A program made the position numbers and the translations under genes. From assembly GCA_963767645.1 (NCBI GenBank), contig CAVYEW010000015.1, positions 1-64,000 on the forward strand: a stretch of 64,000 bases of DNA, given 5' to 3'. Under the pieces are notes generated by a model that worked only from the letters and a program-made list of their open reading frames with translations, searched no databases and was not told the DNA's origin. The stretch is from DATFDN01 sp963767645. Its GTDB lineage: Bacteria; Pseudomonadota; Alphaproteobacteria; Acetobacterales; Acetobacteraceae. Positions 11,404-20,756 of the stretch are shown piece after piece; the first letter of the stretch is position 1; each line of letters starts with the position of its first letter.

Positions 11404-12390
11404 ATGCTCGCGTTCACCCTCACCCGTCTGCTGCAGGCCGTGCCGGTGCTGCTGGTCGTCGCGCTGATCTCGTTCGCCATGTTCAAATACGTGGGCGACC
11501 CGGTGACGGTCATGCTCGGGCAGGACTTCACCGAGGCGCAGCGCGCGGCGGTGGTCCATCAGCTCGGCCTCGATCAGCCCTTCATTGTCCAGTACGCCAA
11601 ATATATCTGGGCGGTGCTGCACGGGAATTTCGGCATCAGCTACCGCCTGACCCAACCGGTCGCCGGGCTGATCGCCGACCGCCTGCCCGCGACCTTGGAA
11701 CTGGCCGGCACGGCGTCCGTGCTGGCGCTGCTGGTCGGGCTGCCCCTGGGCGTGTTCACCGGCATGCGGCCAAGATCCTGGCTGTCGCACGCCTTCATGG
11801 TGCTGAGCCTGGCCGGCGTATCGCTGCCCACCTTCCTGCTCGGCATCCTGCTGATCCTGATCTTCTCGGTGGCGCTCGGCTGGCTGCCGAGCTTCGGGCG
11901 CGGCACGGTGGTCCGTCTCGGCTGGTGGACCACCGGCTTCCTGACCCCGAGCGGCCTGCGCTCGCTGGTGCTGCCGGCGATCACGCTTGGGCTGTTCCAG
12001 ATGACCCTGATCATGCGCCTGGTGCGAGCCGAGATGCTGGAAGTGCTGCGCAGCGACTACATCAAGTTCGCCCGCGCGCGTGGCATCGGCAACCGGTCCA
12101 TCTATTTCGGACACGCGCTGAAGAACACGCTGGTTCCCGTCATCACCATCATCGGGCTGCAGTTCGGCGGGCTCGTCGCCTTTTCCCTGGTGACGGAGAC
12201 GGTGTTCCAGTGGCCAGGCATGGGGCTGCTGCTCGTGCAGTCGGTCAACGTGGCCGATATTCCGGTGATGGCGGCCTATCTGCTGCTGGTGGGCGCGTTG
12301 TTCGTGCTCATCAACCTGGTCGTAGACCTGCTCTACTACGCGGTCGATCCGCGGCTCCGTGTCGGTCGCCGACCGACAGTGGCGCGATGA
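11404..12390 (+). CDS. ABC transporter permease, dipeptide/oligopeptide (DppB) type
   Basis: An inner-membrane permease subunit of a peptide/nickel-class importer, 328 aa. It opens with a TM helix (LLQAVPVLLVVALISFAMF). About six TM segments follow, and the EAA-type coupling loop is in DYIKFARARGIGNRSIYFGHALKN. It is the first gene of a tight four-gene operon, ending in ATGA overlap with the second permease. The solute-binding protein that normally precedes this gene is missing. The 157 bp upstream holds the divergent promoter region shared with hyi, without boxes I can call. Confidence 0.95.
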   Translation: MLAFTLTRLLQAVPVLLVVALISFAMFKYVGDPVTVMLGQDFTEAQRAAVVHQLGLDQPFIVQYAKYIWAVLHGNFGISYRLTQPVAGLIADRLPATLELAGTASVLALLVGLPLGVFTGMRPRSWLSHAFMVLSLAGVSLPTFLLGILLILIFSVALGWLPSFGRGTVVRLGWWTTGFLTPSGLRSLVLPAITLGLFQMTLIMRLVRAEMLEVLRSDYIKFARARGIGNRSIYFGHALKNTLVPVITIIGLQFGGLVAFSLVTETVFQWPGMGLLLVQSVNVADIPVMAAYLLLVGALFVLINLVVDLLYYAVDPRLRVGRRPTVAR

Positions 12391-13316
12391 GCGGCGCGAT
12401 ACGCCGGCGGCGCTTCCCGCGGCTGCGCGACAGCGACCTGCTGCACAGCTTCCTGCATTCGCCGGTCGCGATCGCCTCCGCGCTGGTGGGCGCCGCCTGT
12501 ATCATCGGCGCCGCTTTCGCGCCGTGGATCGCGCCGCACGATCCGTTCGACATCGCGACCCTCAGCCTGCTCGACAGCTTCAAGCCGCCGCTGCCGGCCA
12601 CCGACGCCGAGTGGGCCTATCCGCTCGGCACGGATTCGCAGGGACGCGACGTGCTCTCGGCAATCATGTTCGGCGCCCGGATCAGCCTGGTGGTCGGACT
12701 GTCGGCCGTCGTATTCGCGGTGCTGCTGGGCGTGGCGGTCGGCCTGGTCGCGGGCTATGCAGGGGGAATCCTGGACGCGCTACTGATGCGCGCCGCCGAT
12801 GTGCAGCTCACTTTTCCGGCCATCCTGATGGCGCTGCTGGTTGATGGCGTGGTCGGCGCATTGCTGCCCGCCGAGACGCGCGCGCAGGTGCAGATGTACG
12901 TGCTGATCTTCGCCATCGGCATCAGCCGCTGGCCGCAATTCGCCCGGACGGTGCGCGGGTCCACATTGGTCGAGCGCGGCAAGGACTACGTCGCCGCCGC
13001 GCAGGTGATCGGCCTGTCGCGGGCGCGCATCCTGGCGAGCCACATCCTCCCCAACGTCCTCGGACCCGTGTTCGTGGTCGGCACCTTGACCCTGGGACTC
13101 GCGATACTGGATGAGGCCACCTTGTCGTTCCTTGGCGTCGGCCTGCCGCCGACCCGGCCTTCGCTCGGCACGCTGGTCCGCGTCGGCGAGGATTTCCTGT
13201 TCAGCGGCCAATGGTGGGTGACGATCTTTCCCGGCCTGGCGCTGGTGCTGATCGTGCTGGCCATAAACCTGCTCGGTGACTGGCTGCGCGACGCGCTGAA
13301 CCCGAGGTTGCGCTGA
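12387..13316 (+). CDS. ABC transporter permease, DppC type
   Basis: This is the second inner-membrane subunit of the peptide-class importer, 309 aa, starting at an ATG that overlaps the dppB-type stop. A short cytoplasmic leader is followed by a TM helix (VAIASALVGAACIIGAAFA). The OppC/DppC hallmark YPLGTDSQGRDVLS is present, and so is the coupling loop DYVAAAQVIGLSRARILASHILPN. The stop overlaps the ATPase start by one base. Confidence 0.95.
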   Translation: MSGAIRRRRFPRLRDSDLLHSFLHSPVAIASALVGAACIIGAAFAPWIAPHDPFDIATLSLLDSFKPPLPATDAEWAYPLGTDSQGRDVLSAIMFGARISLVVGLSAVVFAVLLGVAVGLVAGYAGGILDALLMRAADVQLTFPAILMALLVDGVVGALLPAETRAQVQMYVLIFAIGISRWPQFARTVRGSTLVERGKDYVAAAQVIGLSRARILASHILPNVLGPVFVVGTLTLGLAILDEATLSFLGVGLPPTRPSLGTLVRVGEDFLFSGQWWVTIFPGLALVLIVLAINLLGDWLRDALNPRLR

Positions 13317-14308
13317 TGCCGCTGCTCGAAGTCCGCGATCTGACGGTCGAGTTTCCCACGCGGCGTGGGGTGCTGCGGGCGCTCGACCGCGTCTCGTTCT
13401 CGATCGACGCGGGCGAGGTACTGGGCGTGGTCGGCGAGAGCGGAGCCGGCAAGTCGCTGACCGGCGCCGCCATCATCGGGCTCCTGGAGCCGCCCGGCCG
13501 CATCGCCGGGGGCGAGGTTCGGCTGAACGAAAAGCGGATCGACGATTTGCCGGCCCGCGCCCTGCGCCGCATCCGCGGCCGGCAGATCGGCGCCATCTTC
13601 CAGGACCCGCTGACCACGCTGAACCCGCTCTACACCGTCGGCCGCCAGCTGGTCGAAACGATGCGGACCCATCTCATGCTGTCGGAGGCAGATGCCCGCC
13701 GCCGGGCCGTGGGATGGCTCCATCAAGTCGGCATTCCCGCGCCCGAACGTCGGATCGACAGCTATCCGCACGAGTTCTCGGGCGGGATGCGTCAGCGCGT
13801 GGTGATCGCGCTCGCGCTCTGCGCCGAGCCGCGCCTGGTGATTGCCGACGAGCCGACGACGGCGCTCGACGTGTCGATCCAGGCCCAGGTGATCGCATTG
13901 CTCAAGGGCCTGACGCGAGCCCATAAGACGGCGGTGATGCTGATCACCCACGACATGGGCGTGATCGCCGAGACCGCCGACCGGGTGGCCGTGATGTATG
14001 CGGGGCGGGTGGCCGAGATCGGCCCGGTGCGAGAGGTGATCCAGCACCCGGCGCATCCGTATACCGTGGGGCTGATGGGCAGCATCCCATCCCTCGCACA
14101 CCGGGCCGAGCGGCTGAACCAGATCGAGGGCGCTATGCCGCGCCTGGCCGCGATTCCGCCCGGCTGCGCCTTCAATCCGCGCTGCCCGCACGCCTTCGAC
14201 CGCTGCCGCGCGGAGCGTCCGGAGCTGATGCATGCCGGCCGCACGCAGGCAGCGTGCTGGCTCCATGCTCCGGCGCGCGCAGCGCGGCCGAGCCCGGCTC
14301 ATGCTTGA
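13316..14308 (+). CDS. ABC transporter ATP-binding protein, DppD type
   Basis: A cytosolic ATPase subunit of 330 aa. Walker A is GESGAGKS near residue 40, the signature motif is FSGGMRQRV, and Walker B is LVIADEPTTALD. The C-terminal oligopeptide-transporter extension has the Fe-S-type cysteine spacing CAFNPRCPHAFDRC. It follows both permeases without a gap and overlaps the second ATPase gene. Confidence 0.95.
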   Translation: MPLLEVRDLTVEFPTRRGVLRALDRVSFSIDAGEVLGVVGESGAGKSLTGAAIIGLLEPPGRIAGGEVRLNEKRIDDLPARALRRIRGRQIGAIFQDPLTTLNPLYTVGRQLVETMRTHLMLSEADARRRAVGWLHQVGIPAPERRIDSYPHEFSGGMRQRVVIALALCAEPRLVIADEPTTALDVSIQAQVIALLKGLTRAHKTAVMLITHDMGVIAETADRVAVMYAGRVAEIGPVREVIQHPAHPYTVGLMGSIPSLAHRAERLNQIEGAMPRLAAIPPGCAFNPRCPHAFDRCRAERPELMHAGRTQAACWLHAPARAARPSPAHA

Positions 14309-15332
14309 GGCGTCCGCCCGCCACGATGCGATGATGGCGGAGCGGAGCGTTCCCGTGCTGGAAGCGCGGGGCCTCGCCCGCGTCTTCGACGTCTCCCGCC
14401 CCTGGATGCAGCGCCTGCTGGCGCGCGAAGGCCGCATCCTGCTGCACGCCGTCAGTGAGGCAAGCTTCGAGATCGAGCGCGGGACGACGCTGGCGCTGGT
14501 GGGCGAGTCCGGGTGCGGCAAATCCACGGTGGCGCGCATGGCGGTCGGGCTGCTGCCGCCGAGCGCCGGGGAGATCCGCTTCGAGGGCCAGCCGCTCTCC
14601 CTGGCCCGCAGGCGGGCGGCGCTGCGGCGGCGGATGAACATGATCTTCCAGGACCCGTACGCCTCCCTGAACCCGCGCTGGCGGGTGCGCGACATCGTCG
14701 CCGAGCCGATCCGGGCCTTTCGGCTGGCCCGGCGCCGCGAGGTTCCGGCGCGGGTAGCGCGGCTGCTGGTGCAGGTCGGCTTGTCGGCCAATGATGGCGA
14801 GAGATATCCGCACGAGTTCAGCGGCGGCCAGCGCCAGCGCGTTTCCATCGCCCGCGCCTTGGCGAGCGAGCCAGAGTTCCTGGTCTGCGACGAGCCGACC
14901 AGCGCGCTCGACGTCTCGGTGCAGGCGCAGATCCTCAACCTGATGCGCGACCTGCAATTGCGGCTGGACCTGACCTATCTCTTCATCAGCCACAACCTGG
15001 CGGTGGTGCGGCACATGGCGGACCGCCTGGGGGTGATGTATCTCGGGCGCATCGTCGAGATCGGCCCGGCCGCCGAAATCTTCGCCGCGCCCCGCCACCC
15101 CTACACACGCCTGCTGCTGGATGCGATCCCAGACCTGGAGATGACCGGCCGCCCCCGCACGCCGGTCGGCGGCGAGGTGCCGAGCCCGATCGACCCGCCG
15201 CCCGGCTGCCCCTTCCACCCGCGCTGCCCGCTCGCCAACGAACGCTGCCGGGTCGAGCGGCCGGGCTATACGCGCGCGGTGGACGTGCTGGTGGCATGCC
15301 ATGCGGTGGAGGAAGGGCGGACAAAGGCGTGA
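14301..15332 (+). CDS. ABC transporter ATP-binding protein, DppF type
   Basis: The partner ATPase, 343 aa from the ATG overlapping the previous stop. Walker A is GESGCGKST, the signature is FSGGQRQRVSIARAL, and Walker B is FLVCDEPTSALD. The C-terminal cysteine cluster CPFHPRCPLANERC is typical of OppF/DppF. An upstream in-frame ATG at 14232 would overlap the previous gene by 77 bp and is less likely. Confidence 0.94.
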   Translation: MLEASARHDAMMAERSVPVLEARGLARVFDVSRPWMQRLLAREGRILLHAVSEASFEIERGTTLALVGESGCGKSTVARMAVGLLPPSAGEIRFEGQPLSLARRRAALRRRMNMIFQDPYASLNPRWRVRDIVAEPIRAFRLARRREVPARVARLLVQVGLSANDGERYPHEFSGGQRQRVSIARALASEPEFLVCDEPTSALDVSVQAQILNLMRDLQLRLDLTYLFISHNLAVVRHMADRLGVMYLGRIVEIGPAAEIFAAPRHPYTRLLLDAIPDLEMTGRPRTPVGGEVPSPIDPPPGCPFHPRCPLANERCRVERPGYTRAVDVLVACHAVEEGRTKA

Positions 15333-15511
15333 GCGAGAGTGGGGGCGACGGCTCGCGCCGGGGCGCCGTGGTGGCGCTGGCGCTGATCGCGGTCCTGATC
15401 GTGCTGGCGGTGCTGCTGGTGCAGCGCCTGCACCGGGATGCGGCGGTGCAGGATTGCGTCGCGTCGGGCCGCAGCAACTGCACGGTGATCGATGCCGGAG
15501 GGAGTCGGTGA
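15329..15511 (+). CDS. Small single-TM protein of unknown function
   Basis: A 60-aa protein starting at a GTG that overlaps the DppF-type stop (GTGA), so it is translationally coupled to the transporter operon. It has a basic N-terminus, one TM helix (GAVVALALIAVLIVLAVLLV) and a short outside tail with two cysteines (AVQDCVASGRSNCTVI). The spacing Cys-x6-Cys could form a disulfide in the periplasm. I do not recognise a named family. Its place suggests a link to the ABC transporter. Confidence 0.7.
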   Translation: MSESGGDGSRRGAVVALALIAVLIVLAVLLVQRLHRDAAVQDCVASGRSNCTVIDAGGSR

Positions 15512-15541
15512 TGCGACTTTCAGACCGACTGCCCGGTTGGC

Positions 15542-16711
15542 TCACAGTCCCGCCTGCTCCAGCCGCAGGATGGTCCGCGCGCAGGCCTGCGCGCGCGGCA
15601 CCAGGCTGTCGAGTTCCAGGAACTCCTCTGCGGTATGCGCCTTGTCTCCGACCGGTCCGACCGCGCAGATCGTGGGTGCGCCGGCGCCGGCAGCAAATCC
15701 TGAATCGGCGCAGCCGCCGGTGAACTCTCCGTGCGGGGCGAAGCCGCTCGCGTTCGCGGCGCCGATGTACAGCCTGAACAGGCGCTCCGATGCCGGGGTC
15801 TGAGTGAGCGGCAGAAACTCGCCCCGCAGCTCCGGCCGCGCCCGCGTGCCTGGAACGAAGCTCCGCTCGACGATGGCCTGGATGCGTGAAACCATCTCCT
15901 CGCGGTGTTCGGGATGGATGTAGCGCAGATCGACCTGTGCTTCCGCGAGCGGCGCGACGGTGTTGACGCTCTGCCCGCCCCGCACCAGGCCGACATTGAG
16001 GGTGATGCCGCGATCGAGGTCGGTGAGTGCGTGGATCGCCTGCACCTTGCGCGCCAGCTCCTCGATCGCGCTGATCCCGTCGGTGAAGTTGCCGCCGGAA
16101 TGAGCGGCGCGGCCGATGATCTGGAAGGTCATGAACACGCCGCCCTTGCGCCCCGTGACCACGGCGCCCGAGCGACGGCCCGGCTCGCTGTTGAACACGG
16201 CGCGCGCCAAGCGCGCTTCCGCCTCGATCACCGGACGTCCTTCCGGGCTGCCGATCTCCTCGTCTCCGGTGAACAACCCGATCACCGGCGCCGGCGCACC
16301 GCCGAAGCGGGCCAACGCGGCGAGCACGAAGCAGTTCATGACCAGTCCGCCCTTCATGTCAGCCACGCCCGGGCCATAGGCCCGTCCGTCCTGAACACGG
16401 AAAGGCCGCCGGGCCGCCTCGCCGTCCGGGAACACCGTGTCGCGGTGTCCCAGAAGCAGGACATGGCCGCCCGCCCGGTCCGCCGGACCGTCCCAGGGCA
16501 CGGCGGCGCGGAGCACGTCGCCGTGCCGGGGCTGCTCGATAATTGCAACCGGTACGTCATGGGCAACCAGGAAACGGTGCAGGACGTCACCCACCGCGTC
16601 GATGCCGGCCTTGTCGTAGCTGTTGCTGTCGATGTCCACGATGGCGCGGAGCAGCGTGACCATCGCATCGTGTTGGCTGGCTAGCCAGTCGGCGATCTTC
16701 TCGTCCTGCAT
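15542..16711 (-). CDS. M20 family metallopeptidase (glutamate carboxypeptidase type)
   Basis: A zinc-dependent exo- or dipeptidase of 389 aa starting at MQDEKIADWLASQ. The metal ligands are visible in LLLGHRDTVFPDG (His and Asp), GVADMKGG (bridging Asp), FTGDEEIGSPEG (catalytic Glu pair) and the late GGCADSGFAAG. The dimerisation domain (GRAAHSGGNFTDGISAIEELA) is intact. It lies beside a peptide-class ABC transporter and downstream of an amidase, so hydrolysis of imported peptides or N-acyl amino acids is the likely job. Confidence 0.93.
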   Translation of the reverse strand: MQDEKIADWLASQHDAMVTLLRAIVDIDSNSYDKAGIDAVGDVLHRFLVAHDVPVAIIEQPRHGDVLRAAVPWDGPADRAGGHVLLLGHRDTVFPDGEAARRPFRVQDGRAYGPGVADMKGGLVMNCFVLAALARFGGAPAPVIGLFTGDEEIGSPEGRPVIEAEARLARAVFNSEPGRRSGAVVTGRKGGVFMTFQIIGRAAHSGGNFTDGISAIEELARKVQAIHALTDLDRGITLNVGLVRGGQSVNTVAPLAEAQVDLRYIHPEHREEMVSRIQAIVERSFVPGTRARPELRGEFLPLTQTPASERLFRLYIGAANASGFAPHGEFTGGCADSGFAAGAGAPTICAVGPVGDKAHTAEEFLELDSLVPRAQACARTILRLEQAGL

Positions 16712-16834
16712 GACGACCACAAGAGACCTCCAGCGCCCGGTTTGGCTGAAGGGAAAGACTCCATCAAATGACGCTTTGGAAACAACCAACCGCAAGTAGC
16801 ATCCCGAAATAATATCGGCGCACCCTTCGCTCGG

Positions 16835-18229
16835 CTAGAGGTTTGCTGCAACTGGAAGTGGCTCCATAGACTCCAGCACACGTGCGGCGCGCAGCACCAA
16901 GTCGTCCCGGTACTGTGCTGCGGCGATCTGCACCGAGCGGGGCAGGCCGGCGCTGCCGGTGCCGAGTGGCACGGTGATGGCAGGCTGGCGCGTCAGGTTG
17001 AACGCAAAGGTCCAGGGCGCCCATCGCGTCCACAACGACTCCAAGGGGTCCGTCGTGGGCGCGTCGGCCTCAGGCGGACCGCCTGGAACCGTCGGGCAAA
17101 GTACCAGATCATAGCGCAGGTGCAGCCTGGCCATGACATGACCAGCGGCGGCGCGCATCGCCTCGGCATCCAGGAACTCGATCGCCGACATCCCGCCGAG
17201 GGCGCGCGCCACCTCCAAGAGGCCGGGATCGAGAAGCGTGCGCTGTTCCTCCGCATACAGCCCGACCAGGCGCGACAGCGCGGCGCCCCACACGCGGCCA
17301 AATACCGCGCGTGTGTCGGGCAGGGCGGGAGCGCAGTCCTCGACTTCGGCGCCGGCTTCCGCCAGCAACGCCGCGGCCCGCTCCACTGCGGCGATGCCGT
17401 CCGCGTCCACCGGCGCCTCGAACCCCGGCCGGCGCAGAACCCCGACGCGCAGCTCCGTGACCCCGGCCTCGATGCCGTCGCGCCAGTCGCGCGGCTCATC
17501 GGGCAAGCAGAACGGGTCGCGGACGTCCGCGCGCGCCATCGCCGACAGCATCAGCGCCGCGTCGTGCACCGTGCGGGTCATCGGCCCGGCACAGGACACC
17601 GCCGCGAAGGCGCCGGCCGGCCACTGCGGAATCCGTCCATAGCTGGGCTTGAGTCCGACCAGCCCGCACCACGCGGCCGGGATGCGGATGGAACCGCCGG
17701 CATCGGTGCCGACATGCAGCGGCCCGAATCCCGCCGCCCCAGCGGCGCCGGCACCACACGACGAGCCTCCCGGCGTCCGCGAAGCGTCCCACGGGTTGCG
17801 GGTGATGCCGTTCAGCGGACAGTCGCCCGGTGTCTTCCAGCCGAATTCCGTCGTCGTGGTCTTGCCGAGAATCACCGCGCCCGCGCGCTTGAGGCTGAGC
17901 ACCAGCGGCGCGTCCTCCGCGACCGGCGACGGGTCGGTGAGCCGGCTGCCGCGTCGGGTCGGAAAGCCGGCCACGTCTACCAGGTCCTTGACCGTGCAAG
18001 GCACGCCGTCAAGCAAGCCTAGCGGACGCCCCGCGCGCCAACGGGCTTCGCTGTCGCGCGCGGCGTCGATCGCACGCGGATTCATAGCGACGAAGGCATT
18101 GATCCGCGGATTGAGCTGCGCCACCCGCTCGGTCACGGCCTGCAGGCTCTCGATCGGGCTCAGCTCCTGGCGGGCATAGGACGCAGTCAACTCCTCGGCG
18201 CTGAGCAGCGCGGCGTCGGTGCTGGGCAT
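16835..18229 (-). CDS. Amidase (amidase-signature family)
   Basis: A serine hydrolase of amides, 464 aa from MPSTDAALLSAEEL. The catalytic triad of this family is present: the lysine in CTVKDLVD, the cis-serine in GGSSCGAGAA and the nucleophilic serine in GTDAGGSIRIPA. The substrate is unknown; GatA is unlikely because no gatB/C partner is nearby. It is transcribed toward the M20 peptidase and divergently from the NodB-fold gene, with only 57 bp between the two starts. Confidence 0.93.
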   Translation of the reverse strand: MPSTDAALLSAEELTASYARQELSPIESLQAVTERVAQLNPRINAFVAMNPRAIDAARDSEARWRAGRPLGLLDGVPCTVKDLVDVAGFPTRRGSRLTDPSPVAEDAPLVLSLKRAGAVILGKTTTTEFGWKTPGDCPLNGITRNPWDASRTPGGSSCGAGAAGAAGFGPLHVGTDAGGSIRIPAAWCGLVGLKPSYGRIPQWPAGAFAAVSCAGPMTRTVHDAALMLSAMARADVRDPFCLPDEPRDWRDGIEAGVTELRVGVLRRPGFEAPVDADGIAAVERAAALLAEAGAEVEDCAPALPDTRAVFGRVWGAALSRLVGLYAEEQRTLLDPGLLEVARALGGMSAIEFLDAEAMRAAAGHVMARLHLRYDLVLCPTVPGGPPEADAPTTDPLESLWTRWAPWTFAFNLTRQPAITVPLGTGSAGLPRSVQIAAAQYRDDLVLRAARVLESMEPLPVAANL

Positions 18230-18286
18230 GGCTTCCTCGCGGCTGGCAACCGGGGCAGCATACCGGGCGTGAACCGGAGAGCGAGC

Positions 18287-19201
18287 ATGAACAACGATCC
18301 CGCGCGGCCGGATGGCGAGCCCTGGCAGTGGGAGGAGCCTACTTGGCGCCGGATCGTCGGCCGCGCCCGCGCCGGGCGCAGCCTGCGCCCGGACGCCTGG
18401 CCGGAGGGCGCGCGCTGTGCCGTGGCGCTGTCCTTCGATGCGGATCACGAGACGATCCCGCTGCGCGACAACGATCTCAGCCCGATGCGGATCAGCCAGG
18501 GCCAGTACGGCAACCGCGCCGCGATGCCGCGCATCCGTCGGCTGCTGGCCCGCCATTCCGTCCCGGCGAGCTTCTTCTACCCGGCGGTCTCCGCCCTGCT
18601 CTATCCCGACGAAGTGCGGGGAGTTGCCGATGAGGGCCATGAGATCGGCATCCATTCCTGGATACACGAACTGAACACGACCCTGCCGCGCGAGGCCGAG
18701 CGCGACCTTTCGCTGCGCGCCCGCGACGTGCTGGCGCGTGTCTCCGGCCAGGAGCCAGTGGGAATACGCACCGCGAGCTGGGATTTCTCGCCCAACACCC
18801 TCGACATCATCCGCGAGATGGGGCTGCTGTACGACAGCAGCCTGATGGCGGACGACGACCCGTATGAGCTGGAGGACGCAGGCGAGCTCACGGGAATCAT
18901 CGAACTGCCGCCGGAGTGGATCCGTGACGATTTCGTGTATTTCAACATGATGCGGCACTCGCCGCTGCGCCCGTACACACCGCCTTCCGCGGTGGAGGAG
19001 ATCTTTACCGCAGAATTCGACGGCGCTTGCGACGAGGGCGGGTTGTTCCTGCTGACCATGCATCCTCACGTCATCGGCCACCGCTCCCGGCTAGGGCTGC
19101 TGGACCGGCTGATCGGCCACGCAAGAGCAAAAGGCGCCTGGTTCGGCACGCACGCAAAGGTTGCGCGCTGGTGCGGCAAAATGCTGCGCGAACTGGGCTG
19201 A
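18287..19201 (+). CDS. Polysaccharide deacetylase family (NodB fold) hydrolase
   Basis: A metal-dependent C-N hydrolase of 304 aa, starting at MNNDPARPDG after GGAGA. It has the NodB motifs LSFDADHET (metal Asp) and HEIGIHSWIHE (metal histidines), plus late LTMHPHVIGHRSR. There is no signal peptide, so a cytosolic role is likely. It resembles the HpPgdA/PuuE branch, which includes cyclic-imide hydrolases and allantoinases, more than cell-wall deacetylases. With the adjacent amidase and M20 peptidase it could open and hydrolyse a cyclic amide. That pathway is my inference. Confidence 0.88.
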   Translation: MNNDPARPDGEPWQWEEPTWRRIVGRARAGRSLRPDAWPEGARCAVALSFDADHETIPLRDNDLSPMRISQGQYGNRAAMPRIRRLLARHSVPASFFYPAVSALLYPDEVRGVADEGHEIGIHSWIHELNTTLPREAERDLSLRARDVLARVSGQEPVGIRTASWDFSPNTLDIIREMGLLYDSSLMADDDPYELEDAGELTGIIELPPEWIRDDFVYFNMMRHSPLRPYTPPSAVEEIFTAEFDGACDEGGLFLLTMHPHVIGHRSRLGLLDRLIGHARAKGAWFGTHAKVARWCGKMLRELG

Positions 19202-19483
19202 CCTGGGTTGCGGAGAACACCTGCCGACGATCACGAATTCGGGAATGGCCTGGAGCCGACAGTAACTTTGCTCTAGCTATCGGTTACTCGCATAGCGCGG
19301 GCGACGGGCTGACGATACAGGCGTAAGTTGCGGAGCCAGACCGTAAGCGCCCGGGCCGGCGAACATTTCTGGTAATTGACCTGAGGTTACGTTCGAAGAC
19401 AGCGGTTCTCGGTTGAGAGGCGCGCTGCCTGCGCGTGGGGACGCGCGGTTCGGTTTACAACACCAGCGACGACGGGATCAGTC
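19202..19483. other. Intergenic region, nothing recognised
   Basis: This 282-bp stretch lies between the NodB-fold gene and the phasin-CBS gene. It must hold the promoter of the latter, but I see no convincing boxes, no coding frame and no palindrome of note. Confidence 0.5.
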
Positions 19484-20630
19484 ATGGCCGACAATTCAGA
19501 CAAGAAGACGGCAGAGACGCAGGAGCAGATTCGGGCTTCTGCAAGGAGCGCCGCCCAAGGCGCCACCGAGGCTGCGCAGCGCGGCGTTGGCGCGGCAGAG
19601 CAGGCTGGCCGCTTGAGCGGCGAGGCGGTGCGGGAGACGGGCGAGGCCGCAGCGGACGCGATGCGGCGCGGCGCGACCGCCAGCGCCGACACGGTACGGC
19701 ATCTGGGCGAGGCGGCCGCAGACTCGACGCGCCGCAATTCGAACGTGCTCGCCGACGAGCATCGCCGCTTTCGTCGAGAATACGACGGAGCAGCTTGAGC
19801 GCACGGCGCGGACCGTGGCGCAAGCTGTTCAGGACCGGGCCCAGGATGTGCGCACGATGATGGTTCTGCCGCGCATCTCCGGTGCCGGCCTCGGCGACAT
19901 GCAGCAGGGAATGGAGCGCCTGGTCCAAGGCGTGATCCAGACCAACCTGCGTTCGGCCGAGCAGCTGTTCCAGCTGGTCGATACCGGCCGGTTCGTGGCC
20001 GCGCAGCAGCAGTTCGTGCGCGATTACCTCGGCACGCTCTTCGAGGGCACGACCATCCTGGTGCGTTCCGTCCGTCAGCTCGCCGATCAGGCGCTGAACA
20101 CGCTGGAGCGGCAGCTGGAGCAGCGCCAGCAGCAAACCCAGGGGGCCGAACGGTCCCAGGGATCGGGGCGGCAGGAGCAGCGTGGCCGCGTCGCCGACGT
20201 GATGCACCGCGACGTGCGCATCGCCAGCCCTGAGGACACCGTGCAGCAGGCCGCCCGCCTGATGCGCGAGGAGGACACCGGTGCCCTGCCGGTGGGCGAA
20301 GGGGACCGGCTGGTGGGCATGGTGACTGACCGTGATGTGGCGGTTCGCCTCGCCGCGGAGGGGCGCGACCCTGCGCGGACCAAGGTGCGCGAGGTGATGA
20401 CACCCGAGGTGCGCTACGTGTTCGAGGATGAGGACCTCGGCCACGTCGCGGACAACATGGCCGAACAGCAGATCCGTCGGCTGCCGGTCATGAATCGCAA
20501 CAAGCGCCTGGTCGGCGTCGTGTCGCTGTCCGACCTCGCCCGCAACGGCGAGTTGACGCAGGCGGCTGGCCGCGCGCTCGGCGGCGTCACCCGCGAGGGC
20601 GGCAAGCACACACAGACCGCGGCTGAGTAA
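19484..20630 (+). CDS. Phasin-like protein fused to a CBS-domain pair (frameshifted)
   Basis: The N-terminal part (MADNSDKKTAETQEQ) is an Ala-rich amphipathic helix resembling phasin leaders. The middle (MQQGMERLVQGVIQTNLRS... FVRDYLGTLFEG) is phasin-like. The C-terminal 130 residues form two CBS motifs (VADVMHRDVRIASPEDT and VREVMTPEVRYVFED), an adenosyl-nucleotide sensor. The two parts lie in different frames: DEHRR-F continues as VENTTEQLERTARTV if one T of TTT at 19769-19771 is removed. The span is 1147 nt (3n+1), giving about 381 aa. I infer one gene with a homopolymer error. A terminator follows. Confidence 0.8.
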
Positions 20631-20656
20631 TCGCTTCTGGGTAGATAGTCTAGCGA

Positions 20657-20694
20657 AGCGGCCGATGCGCCTGAGAGCGCATCGGCCGCTTTTC
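20657..20694 (+). terminator. Rho-independent terminator
   Basis: A 13-bp stem, AGCGGCCGATGCG / CGCATCGGCCGCT, with a short loop followed by TTTT, 26 bp after the phasin-CBS stop. It may also act against the convergent pyrG transcript. Confidence 0.85.
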
Positions 20695-20756
20695 CTTCAC
20701 TGATCGCCGCAGCGGTCATGGTTGCGGGCGTCTTCGGTTCCCGCCCGAGCCCGCCC

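Noticed and set aside
19202..19483. An EcfG-type stress promoter before the phasin-CBS gene
   Set aside because: GAAC and CGTT are present near 19360-19400, but the spacer is about 25 bases, too long for the GGAAC-N16/17-CGTT type.
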